Source: Zestomonas carbonaria
Lineage (GTDB): Bacteria; Pseudomonadota; Gammaproteobacteria; Pseudomonadales; Pseudomonadaceae
Direction: 5' to 3'
DNA: 64,000 nucleotides
NCBI RefSeq assembly: GCF_904061905.1
Contig: NZ_CAJFCI010000030.1
Span: 1-64,000 of the forward strand
Positions 1 through 8,473 of this stretch are shown piece by piece. The stretch's first letter is position 1; every line of letters starts with the position of its first letter. A program made the position numbers and the translations under genes. The notes beneath the pieces were generated by a model. The model was not told where the DNA came from, ran no database searches, and saw nothing but the letters and a program-made list of their open reading frames with translations.

Positions 1-1
1 G

Positions 2-239
2 GAGAGGGGACTGGTCCGGGTGAGACGTGGCATCCATTCAGGATCTGAACCTATTCAGCAATAGATAGCTTGCAGGAGCAGCACGAGGCGTCGAGCAAAC
101 GGCTCCCCTCTCCCCCCCGGGAGAGGGGACTGGTCCGGGTGAGACGTGGCATCCATTCAGGATCTGAACCTATTCAGCAATAGATAGCTTGCAGGAGCAG
201 CACGAGGCGTCGAGCAAATGACTCCCCTCTCCCCCCTGG
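2..239. repeat. 119-bp tandem duplication
   Basis: Bases 2-120 recur at 121-239 with only a few differences near the right end of each copy (for example caaacggctc against caaatgactc). Each unit ends in a CCCCTCTCCC/GGGAGAGGGG type hairpin, so the duplication may have arisen by slippage or recombination between REP-like hairpins. No convincing gene lies in it; open frames across it are extensions of downstream or antisense frames. The left boundary is cut by the window edge, so there may be more copies. Confidence 0.9.
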
Positions 240-262
240 GAGAGGGGCCGGGGGTGAGGGGC
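222..262. repeat. REP-like GC-rich hairpin
   Basis: CCCCTCTCCC followed closely by GGGAGAGGGG forms a strong stem, then a GGGGTGAGGGG tail. The same core recurs at 55849-55870. Such elements are common extragenic palindromes in pseudomonads; this one could also act as a terminator for an upstream gene outside the window. Confidence 0.6.
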
Positions 263-320
263 GGAGGTTCCCCCTACCCCGAGAACTGGCCAACACGCCA
301 CCCACACCAAGGAGGCCCAC

Positions 321-1832
321 ATGCTTTCCAAGATTGCCATCATCGGTGCCGGCGCCATGGGCCGGGGTATCGCCCAGTTGTTCGCCACTGCCGGCCACCA
401 GGTCTGGCTCCACGACACCCGCGCCGAGGCCATCGAACAGGCCCTGGCCTTCAACCGCGAACTGCTCGAACGCAGCGTCGCCAAGGGCCGCCTGAGCCCC
501 GACGAACTGGCCGCCACCCTGGCGCGCATGCGGCCGGCCCACAGCCTCGCCGAGCTGGCCCACTGCGAACTGGTGATCGAAGCGGTGGTCGAGCGCCTGG
601 ACGTCAAGCAGGCGCTGTTCGTCGAGCTGGAAAGCCTGGTCGCGGCGGACACCATTCTCGCCAGCAACACCTCGTCGCTGTCGGTGACCCGCATCGCCAG
701 CGCCTGCCAGCGGCCCGAGCGGGTCGCCGGCTTCCACTTCTTCAACCCGGTGCCGCTGATGAAACTGGTCGAGGTGGTGCGCGGCGAACGCACCGACCCG
801 GCGGTGATCCGGCGCCTGGTGGACCTGGCCGAACACGCCGGACACTTCGCGGCCATCACCCCGGACACCCCCGGCTTCCTGGTCAACCATGCCGGCCGCG
901 CCTACGCCACCGAGGCACAGCGCATCCTCGCCGAAGGCATCGCCACGCCGGCGCAGATAGACCGCATCCTGCGCGACGGCCCGGGCTTCCCCATGGGCCC
1001 GTTCGAGCTGGCCGACCTGACCGGCCTGGACATCTCCCACGCGGTGATGGAATCGATCTTCGAGCAGTACTACCAGGACCCGCGCTACACGCCGTCCAAC
1101 CTCGCCGCCCAGCGCGTCGCCGCCGGCCTGCTCGGCCGCAAGAGCGGCGAGGGCTACTACCGCTACGTCGACGGCAAGCCCCAACGCGAACCGGAGCCGG
1201 CCCACGAGGCACAGCTCATCGACCGGCCGTTCTGGCTGGACAGCGACGACGACGCGCTGCGCACCAGCTTGCGCCAGGTACTGGCCGCCGCCGGCGCCAA
1301 GCTGGAAGAGGGCGCCCACCCCTCGGCCAGCGCCATCTGCCTGGTCACCCCGCTGGGCGAGGACGCCAGCGCCGCGATCCACCGCCTCGGCCTGCCGGCC
1401 GAACGCAGCCTGGCCCTGGAAACCTTCTGCGACTTCGGCAAACGCCGCGTGCTGATGCGCCAGCCGGCCCTCGACCCGGCGCTGCTGGCCCAGGCGCGCC
1501 AGGCCCTGGGCGCCGACGGTGTGCCGGTGGAAGTGATCAACGACTCGCCCGGCTTCATCAGCCAGCGCGTCGTCGCCAGCATCGTCAACCTCGGTTGCGA
1601 AATCGCCCAGCGGTGCATCGCCGACCCGCACACCCTGGAGCGCGCCATCCCCCTGGCGCTCGGCTACCCGATGGGGCCACTGGGCTTCGGCGAACGCTAT
1701 GGCGCCGCGCGCATCCTCACCATCCTGCAGAACCTGCAAGCCTGCTACGGCGGCGAGCCACGCTACCGCCCCAGCCCCTGGCTGCGCCGCCGTGTGCAAC
1801 TCGGCCTGCCGCTGACCACCCCGGAGGAATGA
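321..1832 (+). CDS. 3-hydroxyacyl-CoA dehydrogenase (PaaH-type, two-domain)
   Basis: Predicted NAD-dependent oxidation of 3-hydroxyacyl-CoA to 3-ketoacyl-CoA in the cytoplasm. The 503-aa protein opens with a Rossmann loop GAGAMGRGIA (residues 9-18), then SNTSSLS and GFHFFNPVPLMKLVEV, the active-site segments of the family. A second C-terminal dehydrogenase domain (about 390-490) follows, as in the long PaaH/PaaC-type enzymes of phenylacetate-like CoA pathways. AAGGAGG lies about 8 bases before the ATG. The next frame downstream is a thiolase remnant, so this was probably the penultimate gene of a beta-oxidation-type operon. The actual substrate cannot be told from sequence. Confidence 0.9.
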   Translation: MLSKIAIIGAGAMGRGIAQLFATAGHQVWLHDTRAEAIEQALAFNRELLERSVAKGRLSPDELAATLARMRPAHSLAELAHCELVIEAVVERLDVKQALFVELESLVAADTILASNTSSLSVTRIASACQRPERVAGFHFFNPVPLMKLVEVVRGERTDPAVIRRLVDLAEHAGHFAAITPDTPGFLVNHAGRAYATEAQRILAEGIATPAQIDRILRDGPGFPMGPFELADLTGLDISHAVMESIFEQYYQDPRYTPSNLAAQRVAAGLLGRKSGEGYYRYVDGKPQREPEPAHEAQLIDRPFWLDSDDDALRTSLRQVLAAAGAKLEEGAHPSASAICLVTPLGEDASAAIHRLGLPAERSLALETFCDFGKRRVLMRQPALDPALLAQARQALGADGVPVEVINDSPGFISQRVVASIVNLGCEIAQRCIADPHTLERAIPLALGYPMGPLGFGERYGAARILTILQNLQACYGGEPRYRPSPWLRRRVQLGLPLTTPEE

Positions 1833-1836
1833 CACC

Positions 1837-1920
1837 ATGCCCGATGCCTACATCCATGCCGGCCCGCGCACTCCGTCAAGCCGCCCGGACGACCTGGCGA
1901 TGGTCATCGAGCAAGTCTGA
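1837..1920 (+). pseudogene. remnant of a thiolase (acetyl-CoA acyltransferase) gene
   Basis: A 27-codon frame starts MPDAYIHAGPRTP, which resembles the N-terminus of beta-ketoadipyl/acetyl-CoA thiolases, where VRTPFGR normally follows. Here it jumps to SSRPDDLA and ends VIEQV-stop. Its own GGAGGA lies 9 bases before the ATG and overlaps the end of the dehydrogenase gene, as for a coupled operon gene. I read it as a thiolase gene reduced by internal deletion to its first few codons, with the rest lost. It could be a small leader peptide instead, but the thiolase-like start argues against that. Confidence 0.6.
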
Positions 1921-1924
1921 GGGC

Positions 1925-2512
1925 ATGGCGATGGGCGTTTCCCGACAAGCCGCGCCAGCCGACGGCGGGCATACCTACGAGCTGATCCGCCGCTCGGCGT
2001 TCTGGCTGATCGGCCAGCGCGGCTTCGAGGCCATGAGCATGCGCCAGTTGGCGGAAACCGTCGGCATCCAGGCCGGCAGCCTGTACCGCTACTTCCCCAG
2101 CAAGCACAGCCTGCTGTTCGAGCTGATCTGCGAGTACTACGAGGACCTGCTGGCCTCCTGGCAGGAAACCCGGCCGCGAAGCGCCACGGTCGAAGCGGAG
2201 CTCGCCGCCTTCGTCGATCATCATCTCGACTGGCACAGGCAGCGCAGGGGGCAGGGCGCGCTGATCGATCCCGGCGAAGCGCGCAGCCTGGAAGACAGCG
2301 AACGCGCCCGGGTGCGGCAGCTCGGCCAGGGCTACGCCGGAGAACTGCGCCGGATCATCGACGACGGCGTACGCCAGGGCAGCTTCCGCGCCGACGATCC
2401 CGCCTTGCTGGGCCAGGCGATCCTCGCCCTGCTGGACGCCGCCTGGCGCGAGCAGACGAACGTCGGGAGCCACGCCCACTACCGCGCCCTGGCCCTCAAG
2501 CTGCTGCGCTGA
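1925..2512 (+). CDS. TetR/AcrR family transcriptional regulator
   Basis: A 195-aa cytoplasmic DNA-binding protein. The N-terminal helix-turn-helix is clear: FEAMSMRQLAETVGIQ then GSLYRYFPSKHSLLFELI, the usual TetR recognition-helix region. The C-terminal ligand-binding half is divergent. Two starts are possible, ATG 1925 or ATG 1931; GAGGG at 1919-1923 is better spaced for 1931. It lies just after the dehydrogenase and the thiolase remnant on the same strand, so it may once have regulated that acyl-CoA operon. The ligand is unknown. Confidence 0.85.
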   Translation: MAMGVSRQAAPADGGHTYELIRRSAFWLIGQRGFEAMSMRQLAETVGIQAGSLYRYFPSKHSLLFELICEYYEDLLASWQETRPRSATVEAELAAFVDHHLDWHRQRRGQGALIDPGEARSLEDSERARVRQLGQGYAGELRRIIDDGVRQGSFRADDPALLGQAILALLDAAWREQTNVGSHAHYRALALKLLR

Positions 2513-2546
2513 TCCCGCTAGCTGCGACACTTGCGAATTGCCGGGC

Positions 2547-3095
2547 CTACGAAAGCAGCGCGTAGCGATCACAATCGAGGGTGTGATCCATCACCATCCC
2601 GCTGGCCTGCATGAAGGCGTAGCAGATGGTCGGCCCGACGAAGGTGAAACCGGCCTTCTTCAGCGCCTTGCTCATCGCCTCGGCCTCGGGCGTGACCGCC
2701 GGTATGTCGCCGCGCCCGGTGAAGCGGTTGATCTTCGGCCGGCCGTCGACGAACGACCAGAGCAGCTCCACCGGGTCGTCCTGGCGCAACCAGGCCTGGG
2801 CGTTCCTGCGCGCGGCCTGGAGCTTCAGGCGGTTGCGGATGATGCCCGGGTCCTGCATCAGCACTTCGATCTCCTCATCGGTCAGGCTCGCCAGGCGGAC
2901 CGGATCGAAACCGTGCAGCACACGTCGATAGTGCTCACGCTTCTTCAGCACGGTGAACCAGGACAACCCGGCCTGGAAACCCTCCAGCAGCAGCAACTCG
3001 AACAGCGCGCGCGGATCGCGCAACGGCACGCCCCATTCCTCGTCGTGATAGGCGATGTACAGGGGATCGTCGGAACACCAGAAACAGCGGGGCAT
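2547..3095 (-). CDS. tag: DNA-3-methyladenine glycosylase I
   Basis: Base-excision repair enzyme that removes 3-methyladenine from alkylated DNA. The 182-aa protein has the Tag hallmark start MPRCFWC...YHDEEWG and the end MDHTLDCDRY. Cys4, His17, His171 and Cys175 match the structural zinc site of the E. coli enzyme. The central region with GFQAGLSWFTVLKKRE is the helix-hairpin-helix glycosylase core. It is transcribed away from glyQ. In P. aeruginosa tag also neighbours glyQ. Confidence 0.97.
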   Translation of the reverse strand: MPRCFWCSDDPLYIAYHDEEWGVPLRDPRALFELLLLEGFQAGLSWFTVLKKREHYRRVLHGFDPVRLASLTDEEIEVLMQDPGIIRNRLKLQAARRNAQAWLRQDDPVELLWSFVDGRPKINRFTGRGDIPAVTPEAEAMSKALKKAGFTFVGPTICYAFMQASGMVMDHTLDCDRYALLS

Positions 3096-3353
3096 GGCAG
3101 TTCAACCTGGCAGGGGAGACCAGGCGACTATACACCGGATAACTGTATAAAAAACCAGTCATCCGGCTTATGGCATCAAGCCGATGCTCAGAACTGCCCG
3201 CGCAACGACAAAGAGGACATTCAGTCTCAACTCAACGGATTCAGGGGCGCCTCCGCAATGCCACACGGCGGAGCGCCCGGCCTTGCTGGGTTCGCACGGA
3301 GGCGTTCGGGTATACTGCCGAGCTTTATGCTTAGCCTCTGACCGGTGAAATTC

Positions 3354-4304
3354 GTGAGCCAGACCAATCCTGCCGTGCGCACCTTTCAAGACCTGATCCT
3401 AGCCCTGCAACAGTATTGGGCGGAGCAGGGCTGCGTGGTATTGCAGCCCTATGACATGGAAGTCGGCGCCGGTACTTTCCACACCGCCACTTTCCTGCGC
3501 GCCATCGGCCCGGAAACCTGGAACGCCGCCTATGTGCAGCCGAGCCGCCGTCCCGCCGACGGTCGCTATGGCGAGAACCCCAACCGCCTGCAGCACTACT
3601 ACCAGTTCCAGGTGGTCCTCAAGCCGAACCCGGAGAACTTCCAGGAACTCTACCTGGGCTCGCTGAAAGCCATCGGCATCGACCCGCTGGTCCACGACAT
3701 CCGCTTCGTCGAGGACAACTGGGAATCGCCGACCCTCGGCGCCTGGGGCCTGGGCTGGGAGATATGGCTGAACGGCATGGAAGTCACCCAGTTCACCTAC
3801 TTCCAGCAGGTCGGCGGCATCGAGTGCTACCCGGTGACCGGCGAGATCACCTACGGCCTGGAACGCCTGGCCATGTACCTGCAGGGCGTCGACTCGGTCT
3901 ACGACCTGATCTGGACCGACGGCCCGTTCGGCACCGTGACCTACGGCGACGTGTTCCACCAGAACGAAGTGGAGCAGTCCACCTACAACTTCGAACACGC
4001 CAACGTGCCGAAGCTGTTCGAGCTGTTCGACTTCTACGAGTCCGAGGCCAACCGGCTGATCGAGCTGGAGCTGCCGCTGCCGACCTACGAAATGGTCCTC
4101 AAGGCCTCGCACACCTTCAACCTGCTGGACGCCCGCCGCGCCATCTCGGTGACCGAGCGCCAGCGCTACATCCTGCGCGTGCGCACCCTGGCCCGCGCCG
4201 TGGCGCAGAGCTACCTGAACGCCCGCGCCAAGCTCGGCTTCCCCATGGCCACCCCCGAACTGCGTGATGAAGTACTGGCCAAGCTGAAGGAGGCCGCGGA
4301 ATGA
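3354..4304 (+). CDS. glyQ: glycine--tRNA ligase alpha subunit
   Basis: Alpha chain of the tetrameric alpha2beta2 glycyl-tRNA synthetase; it carries the class II catalytic core that activates glycine. The protein (316 aa from GTG 3354, starting [18 protein letters not shown]) is almost invariant across Pseudomonas, with [23 protein letters not shown] and the family end [16 protein letters not shown]. An in-frame GTG at 3345 would add three residues, but family alignment favours 3354; no strong ribosome site precedes either. A possible -10 TATACT lies at 3311-3316. It overlaps glyS by four bases (ATGA), so the subunits are translationally coupled. Confidence 0.97.
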   Translation: MSQTNPAVRTFQDLILALQQYWAEQGCVVLQPYDMEVGAGTFHTATFLRAIGPETWNAAYVQPSRRPADGRYGENPNRLQHYYQFQVVLKPNPENFQELYLGSLKAIGIDPLVHDIRFVEDNWESPTLGAWGLGWEIWLNGMEVTQFTYFQQVGGIECYPVTGEITYGLERLAMYLQGVDSVYDLIWTDGPFGTVTYGDVFHQNEVEQSTYNFEHANVPKLFELFDFYESEANRLIELELPLPTYEMVLKASHTFNLLDARRAISVTERQRYILRVRTLARAVAQSYLNARAKLGFPMATPELRDEVLAKLKEAAE

Positions 4305-6355
4305 GTGCACAAGATTTTCTCGTCGAACTGGGTACCGAAGAACTGCCGCCGAAGGCCCTGAAGAGCCTCGGCGAAGCCTTCCGCAGCGGTATCGAGAACG
4401 GCCTCAAGGCCGCCGGCCTGGGCTATGCCAAGGCCCAGGTATTCGCCGCGCCGCGCCGCCTGGCCGTGCTGGTCGAGCAGCTTGAACAGCAGCAGGCCGA
4501 CCGCAGCCTCAACCTCGACGGCCCGCCGGTGCAGGCCGCCTTCGACGCCGACGGCAATCCCACCCAGGCGGCGCTGGGCTTCGCCAAGAAGTGCGGCGTC
4601 GACCTGGCCCAGATCGACCGCAGCGGCCCGAAACTGAAATTCAGCCGCAGCATCCCCGGCCAGCCGACCGTCGACCTGCTGCCAGGCATCGTCGAGGCCT
4701 CGTTGAACGAACTGCCAATCCCGAAGCGCATGCGCTGGGCGGCGCGCCGCGAAGAATTCGTGCGTCCCACCCAGTGGCTGGTGATGCTGTTCGGCGATGA
4801 CGTCATCGACTGCGAGATCCTCGCCCAGAAAGCCGGCCGCGAATCCCGTGGCCACCGCTTCCACAACCCGGACCAAGTGCGCATCAGCAAGCCTTCCACC
4901 TACCTGGAAGACCTGCGCAGTGCCCACGTACTGGCCGACTTCGCCGAACGCCGCGCACTGATCGAGCAGCGCGTCGCCGAGCTGGCGGCGGCCGAGCAGG
5001 GCAGCGCCATCGTCCCGCCGGCGTTGCTCGACGAAGTCACCGCGCTGGTGGAGTGGCCGGTGCCGCTGGTGTGCAGCTTCGAGGAACGTTTCCTCGCCGT
5101 GCCCCAGGAAGCGCTGATCTCCACCATGCAGGACAACCAGAAGTACTTCTGCCTGCTGGACGGCGAGGGCAAGCTGCTGCCGCGCTTCATCACCGTCGCC
5201 AACCTGGAGAGCCGCGACCCGGCGCAGATCGTCGCCGGTAACGAGAAGGTGGTTCGCCCGCGCCTCACCGACGCCGAATTCTTCTTCAAGCAGGACAAGA
5301 AGCAGAAGCTGGAAAGCTTCAACCAGCGCCTGGCCAACGTGGTCTTCCAGGCCCAGCTCGGCAGCGTGTTCGACAAGGCCCAGCGCGTCTCCTTCCTGGC
5401 CGCCTTCATCGCCGAGCGCATCGGCGGCGACGCCAAGCGCGCCGCGCGTGCCGGCCTGCTCTCCAAGTGCGACCTGGCCACCGAGATGGTCGGCGAGTTC
5501 CCGGAGATGCAGGGCATCGCCGGCTACTACTACGCGCTCAACGACGGCGAACCGGAAGACGTCGCCCTGGCCCTCAACGAGCAGTACATGCCGCGCGGTG
5601 CCGGCGCCGAGCTGCCGGCCACCCTGACCGGTGCGGCGGTGGCCATCGCCGACAAGCTCGATACCCTGGTCGGCATCTTCGGCATCGGCATGCTGCCCAC
5701 CGGCAGCAAGGACCCCTACGCGCTGCGCCGCGCCGCCCTGGGCGTGCTGCGCATCCTCATCGAGAAGCAGCTCGACCTCGACATCCCCGAGACGATCGCC
5801 TTCGCCGTCCAGCAGTACGGCACCAAGGTCAAGGCTGCCGGCCTCGCCGAACAAGTGCAGGAATTCGTCTTCGACCGCCTGCGCGCACGCTACGAGGACG
5901 AGGGCATCGAAGTCGCCGTCTACCAGGCGGTGCGCGCGGTCAACCCCGGCTCGCCGCTGGACTTCGACCAGCGCGTGCAGGCCGTGCAGGCCTTCCGCAA
6001 GCTGCCCGAGGCCGAGTCCCTGGCCGCCGCCAACAAGCGCGTCTCCAACCTGCTCGGCAAGGCCGAAGGCGAGGTGGCCGCGAGCATCGAGGCACACTAC
6101 TTCGAGACGCCCACCGAGTTCTCCCTGAACGCGGCGATCCAGCAGGCCGACCAGGCCGTGCAACCGCTGGCCGCGGCTCGCCAGTACACCGAGGCGCTGG
6201 CTCGCCTGGCCGCCCTGCGCGAGCCGGTGGACAGCTTCTTCGAAGCGGTGCTGGTCAACGCCGAAAACCCGCGGGTGCGCGCCAACCGCTATGCGCTGCT
6301 GGCCAAGCTGCGCGGGCTGTTCCTCGGCGTGGCCGATATCTCCGTGCTGGGTTGA
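4301..6355 (+). CDS. glyS: glycine--tRNA ligase beta subunit
   Basis: Beta chain of bacterial glycyl-tRNA synthetase, which binds tRNA-Gly; partner of GlyQ. The 684-aa length and the start [19 protein letters not shown] are typical. Internal family segments such as [20 protein letters not shown] and [22 protein letters not shown] are present, and the C-terminal anticodon-binding-like domain ends [20 protein letters not shown] at 4287-4293 serves the ATG at 4301 inside the end of glyQ. gmhB follows without the extra gene that P. aeruginosa PAO1, from memory, has next to glyS. Confidence 0.97.
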   Translation: MSAQDFLVELGTEELPPKALKSLGEAFRSGIENGLKAAGLGYAKAQVFAAPRRLAVLVEQLEQQQADRSLNLDGPPVQAAFDADGNPTQAALGFAKKCGVDLAQIDRSGPKLKFSRSIPGQPTVDLLPGIVEASLNELPIPKRMRWAARREEFVRPTQWLVMLFGDDVIDCEILAQKAGRESRGHRFHNPDQVRISKPSTYLEDLRSAHVLADFAERRALIEQRVAELAAAEQGSAIVPPALLDEVTALVEWPVPLVCSFEERFLAVPQEALISTMQDNQKYFCLLDGEGKLLPRFITVANLESRDPAQIVAGNEKVVRPRLTDAEFFFKQDKKQKLESFNQRLANVVFQAQLGSVFDKAQRVSFLAAFIAERIGGDAKRAARAGLLSKCDLATEMVGEFPEMQGIAGYYYALNDGEPEDVALALNEQYMPRGAGAELPATLTGAAVAIADKLDTLVGIFGIGMLPTGSKDPYALRRAALGVLRILIEKQLDLDIPETIAFAVQQYGTKVKAAGLAEQVQEFVFDRLRARYEDEGIEVAVYQAVRAVNPGSPLDFDQRVQAVQAFRKLPEAESLAAANKRVSNLLGKAEGEVAASIEAHYFETPTEFSLNAAIQQADQAVQPLAAARQYTEALARLAALREPVDSFFEAVLVNAENPRVRANRYALLAKLRGLFLGVADISVLG

Positions 6356-6363
6356 CGCAGCGA

Positions 6364-6432
6364 CAAGCTGCAAGCCACGAGCCGCAAGCGAGCGGCCGTG
6401 ACTTGCGGCTTGAGGCGCTTGAGGCTTGCCGC
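6364..6432. repeat. REP-like GCTTGCGGCTTG repeat
   Basis: Imperfect inverted copies of AAGCTGCAAGCCACGAGC and CTTGCGGCTTGAGGCG lie in the glyS-gmhB gap, a repeat type common in pseudomonads. Related AAGC-rich sequence occurs between glmU and glmR (43884-43985). The long frame running through it toward gmhB is an artefact. Confidence 0.55.
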
Positions 6433-6433
6433 T

Positions 6434-6970
6434 TTGAAATTGATCATTCTCGACCGCGATGGAGTCATCAATCACGACTCCGACGCCTATATCAAATCGC
6501 TGGACGAGTGGATTCCCATCCCCGGTTCCATCGACGCCATCGCACGCCTGAGCAAGGCTGGCTGGACCGTGGCGGTGGCCACCAACCAGTCCGGCATCGC
6601 ACGCGGCTACTACGACCTGGCGACCCTCGAAGCCATGCACGCCCGACTGCGCCAACTGGTGGCGGAGCAGGGCGGAGAGCTCGGCCTGATCGTCCATTGC
6701 CCGCACGGCCCGGACGACGGTTGCGATTGCCGCAAGCCCAGGCCCGGCATGCTCCACCAGATCGCCGCCCACTACGGCGTCGCGCTGCATGGGGTATGGT
6801 TCGTCGGCGACAGTAGCGGTGACCTGGAAGCCGCGCTGGCCGTCGACTGTCAGCCCGTGCTGGTGAAGACCGGAAAAGGCGGACGTACCCTGGGCAAGCC
6901 ACTGCCGGACGGTATCCTGATTTTCGATGATCTGGCGGCCGTCGCCGACCAGTTGACACTAGAGGACTAG
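6434..6970 (+). CDS. gmhB: D-glycero-beta-D-manno-heptose-1,7-bisphosphate 7-phosphatase
   Basis: HAD-superfamily phosphatase of ADP-heptose synthesis for the LPS inner core. The catalytic motif ILDRDGVIN is at the N-terminus, followed by VATNQSGIARGYY, a zinc-loop-like CPHGPDDGCDCRKPRPGML, and FVGDSSGDLEAA, all as in GmhB. I chose the TTG at 6434, giving KLIILDRDGV and 178 aa, the family length; an upstream in-frame start at 6398 would translate the REP-like sequence. The gene sits between glyS and lptA on the same strand, seven bases from the next start. Confidence 0.92.
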   Translation: MKLIILDRDGVINHDSDAYIKSLDEWIPIPGSIDAIARLSKAGWTVAVATNQSGIARGYYDLATLEAMHARLRQLVAEQGGELGLIVHCPHGPDDGCDCRKPRPGMLHQIAAHYGVALHGVWFVGDSSGDLEAALAVDCQPVLVKTGKGGRTLGKPLPDGILIFDDLAAVADQLTLED

Positions 6971-6976
6971 ACGACA

Positions 6977-7744
6977 GTGCAGGCCATCAGAACCTTTTTC
7001 TTCTACCTGCTGCTGTCGCTCAGCGCGCTGGTCTGGTGCCTGATCGGCATGCTCTGCCTGCCGCTGCTCACCAGCTACCGTGCCCGCTACCGCTTCATCG
7101 TCCAGAACTGGTGCCGCTTCGCCGTCGGCCTGGCCAGGGTGATGGTCGGCCTGCGCTACGAGGTCAGCGGCAGCGAGAACATCCCCGAGCAGCCCTGCGT
7201 GATCCTCGCCAAGCACCAGAGCACCTGGGAAACCTTCTTCCTCTCCGGCTACTTCGAGCCGCTGTCCCAGGTTCTCAAGCGCGAGCTGCTCTACGTGCCG
7301 TTCTTCGGCTGGGCGATGGCCCTGCTCAAGCCCATTGCCATCGATCGCGACAACCCCAAGGCCGCCCTCAAGCAGGTGGCCCAGAAGGGACATCAGCGCC
7401 TCCAGGAAGGCTGCTGGGTGCTGATCTTCCCGGAAGGCACCCGCGTACCGGTCGACCAGATCGGCAAGTTTTCCCGCAGCGGCGCAGCCCTGGCGGTGAA
7501 CTCCAACCTCCCGGTCCTGCCGATCGCCCACAACGCCGGCCTGTTCTGGCCGAAGGAAGGCTGGGCCAAGTTCCCCGGCACCATCCAGGTGAAGATCGGC
7601 CCGGCGATGTACGCGAAAGGCGAGGGCCCGCGCGCGGTCGCCGAACTCAACGACCGCGCCTTCGCCTGGGTCGCACAGGCACAGGCTCAAATTTCAGGTA
7701 ATGTATCGCTACCCGCCGACGCGAAAGCCAAGCCGAGCGTCTGA
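6977..7744 (+). CDS. lptA: 1-acyl-sn-glycerol-3-phosphate acyltransferase
   Basis: PlsC-family enzyme that acylates lysophosphatidic acid at the membrane. The 255-aa protein starts at GTG 6977 (MQAIRTFFFYLLLSL, an N-terminal membrane anchor), has the acyltransferase HX4(D/E) box as KHQSTWE and the FPEGTR substrate-binding motif. The gene name follows the P. aeruginosa usage for the homologue beside gyrB; it is unrelated to the LPS-transport LptA. Here it is followed after about 95 bp by a six-gene phospholipid cluster on the same strand, which may be co-transcribed. Confidence 0.93.
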   Translation: MQAIRTFFFYLLLSLSALVWCLIGMLCLPLLTSYRARYRFIVQNWCRFAVGLARVMVGLRYEVSGSENIPEQPCVILAKHQSTWETFFLSGYFEPLSQVLKRELLYVPFFGWAMALLKPIAIDRDNPKAALKQVAQKGHQRLQEGCWVLIFPEGTRVPVDQIGKFSRSGAALAVNSNLPVLPIAHNAGLFWPKEGWAKFPGTIQVKIGPAMYAKGEGPRAVAELNDRAFAWVAQAQAQISGNVSLPADAKAKPSV

Positions 7745-7838
7745 GAAGACATCTGAAAAGACGGGCCGGTGCAGGAAGCATCCGGCTTCAAGCGGTTAGG
7801 GTTGCAAGCAACCCGCAGGCAAAGAAAGGGACTTCGAA

Positions 7839-8462
7839 ATGCCATCGATCTATCAGCTCAAGCCTCGCTTTCAGGCTCTGCTCCGACCTGGCGCCCAGTA
7901 TTTGCACCAGCATGGCGTAACCGCCAACCAGGTCACCTTGGCCGCCGCTGTCCTGTCCGTATCCATCGGTCTGCTGCTGGCCTGGGCCAGCCATATTGCC
8001 TGGCTGTTCGCCCTTGTTCCCTTGTGGATGATACTGCGCATGGCTTTCAACGCCATCGACGGCATACTCGCACGCGAATTCGGCCAGCAGACGACCCTGG
8101 GGGCCTACCTCAACGAGTTGTGCGACCTCATCGCCGACAGCACCCTCTACCTGCCTTTCGCCCTGCTGCCCGGTGTCTCGCCGATGCTGGTGGTATCGAC
8201 GGTATTGCTCTCCACGCTCAGCGAATACGCCGGCGTGATGGGGCCGCTGGTCGGCGCATCCCGCCGCTATGACGGCCCGATGGGCAAGAGCGACCGCGCC
8301 TTCGTCTTCGGACTGCTCGGCGCCGGTGTCGCCACTGGCTGGTTCGACGCTGCCTGGATCAACGGCCTGCTGGTCCTGGTAGTTCTGCTCTTGCTGGCCA
8401 CCCTGTACAACCGCGTACGCCAAGGAGTCACCGAAGCGGCCCGACAACCCTCCGACGAATAA
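7839..8462 (+). CDS. CDP-alcohol phosphatidyltransferase family protein (YnbA-like)
   Basis: Integral membrane protein of 207 aa with about six hydrophobic segments, expected to transfer a phosphatidyl group from CDP-diacylglycerol to an alcohol. The family motif is present as NAIDGILAREF...LGAYLNELCD, but two usually conserved Asp residues, the first (metal-binding) and the third, are Asn. From memory, E. coli YnbA shows a similar divergence. GAAAGGGA precedes the ATG. It is the first gene of the tight cluster ending at 13551. The acceptor alcohol is unknown. Confidence 0.8.
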   Translation: MPSIYQLKPRFQALLRPGAQYLHQHGVTANQVTLAAAVLSVSIGLLLAWASHIAWLFALVPLWMILRMAFNAIDGILAREFGQQTTLGAYLNELCDLIADSTLYLPFALLPGVSPMLVVSTVLLSTLSEYAGVMGPLVGASRRYDGPMGKSDRAFVFGLLGAGVATGWFDAAWINGLLVLVVLLLLATLYNRVRQGVTEAARQPSDE

Positions 8463-8473
8463 GGATATTCACC

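Noticed and set aside
174..1838. 554-aa minus-strand open frame opposite the hydroxyacyl-CoA dehydrogenase
   Set aside because: It is the GC-rich antisense shadow of a clear gene, with low-complexity Ala/Gly/Val/Gln composition and no domain.
4211..6790. 859-aa minus-strand open frame opposite glyS and gmhB
   Set aside because: Same antisense artefact of third-position GC bias; it crosses two real genes and has no recognisable motif.
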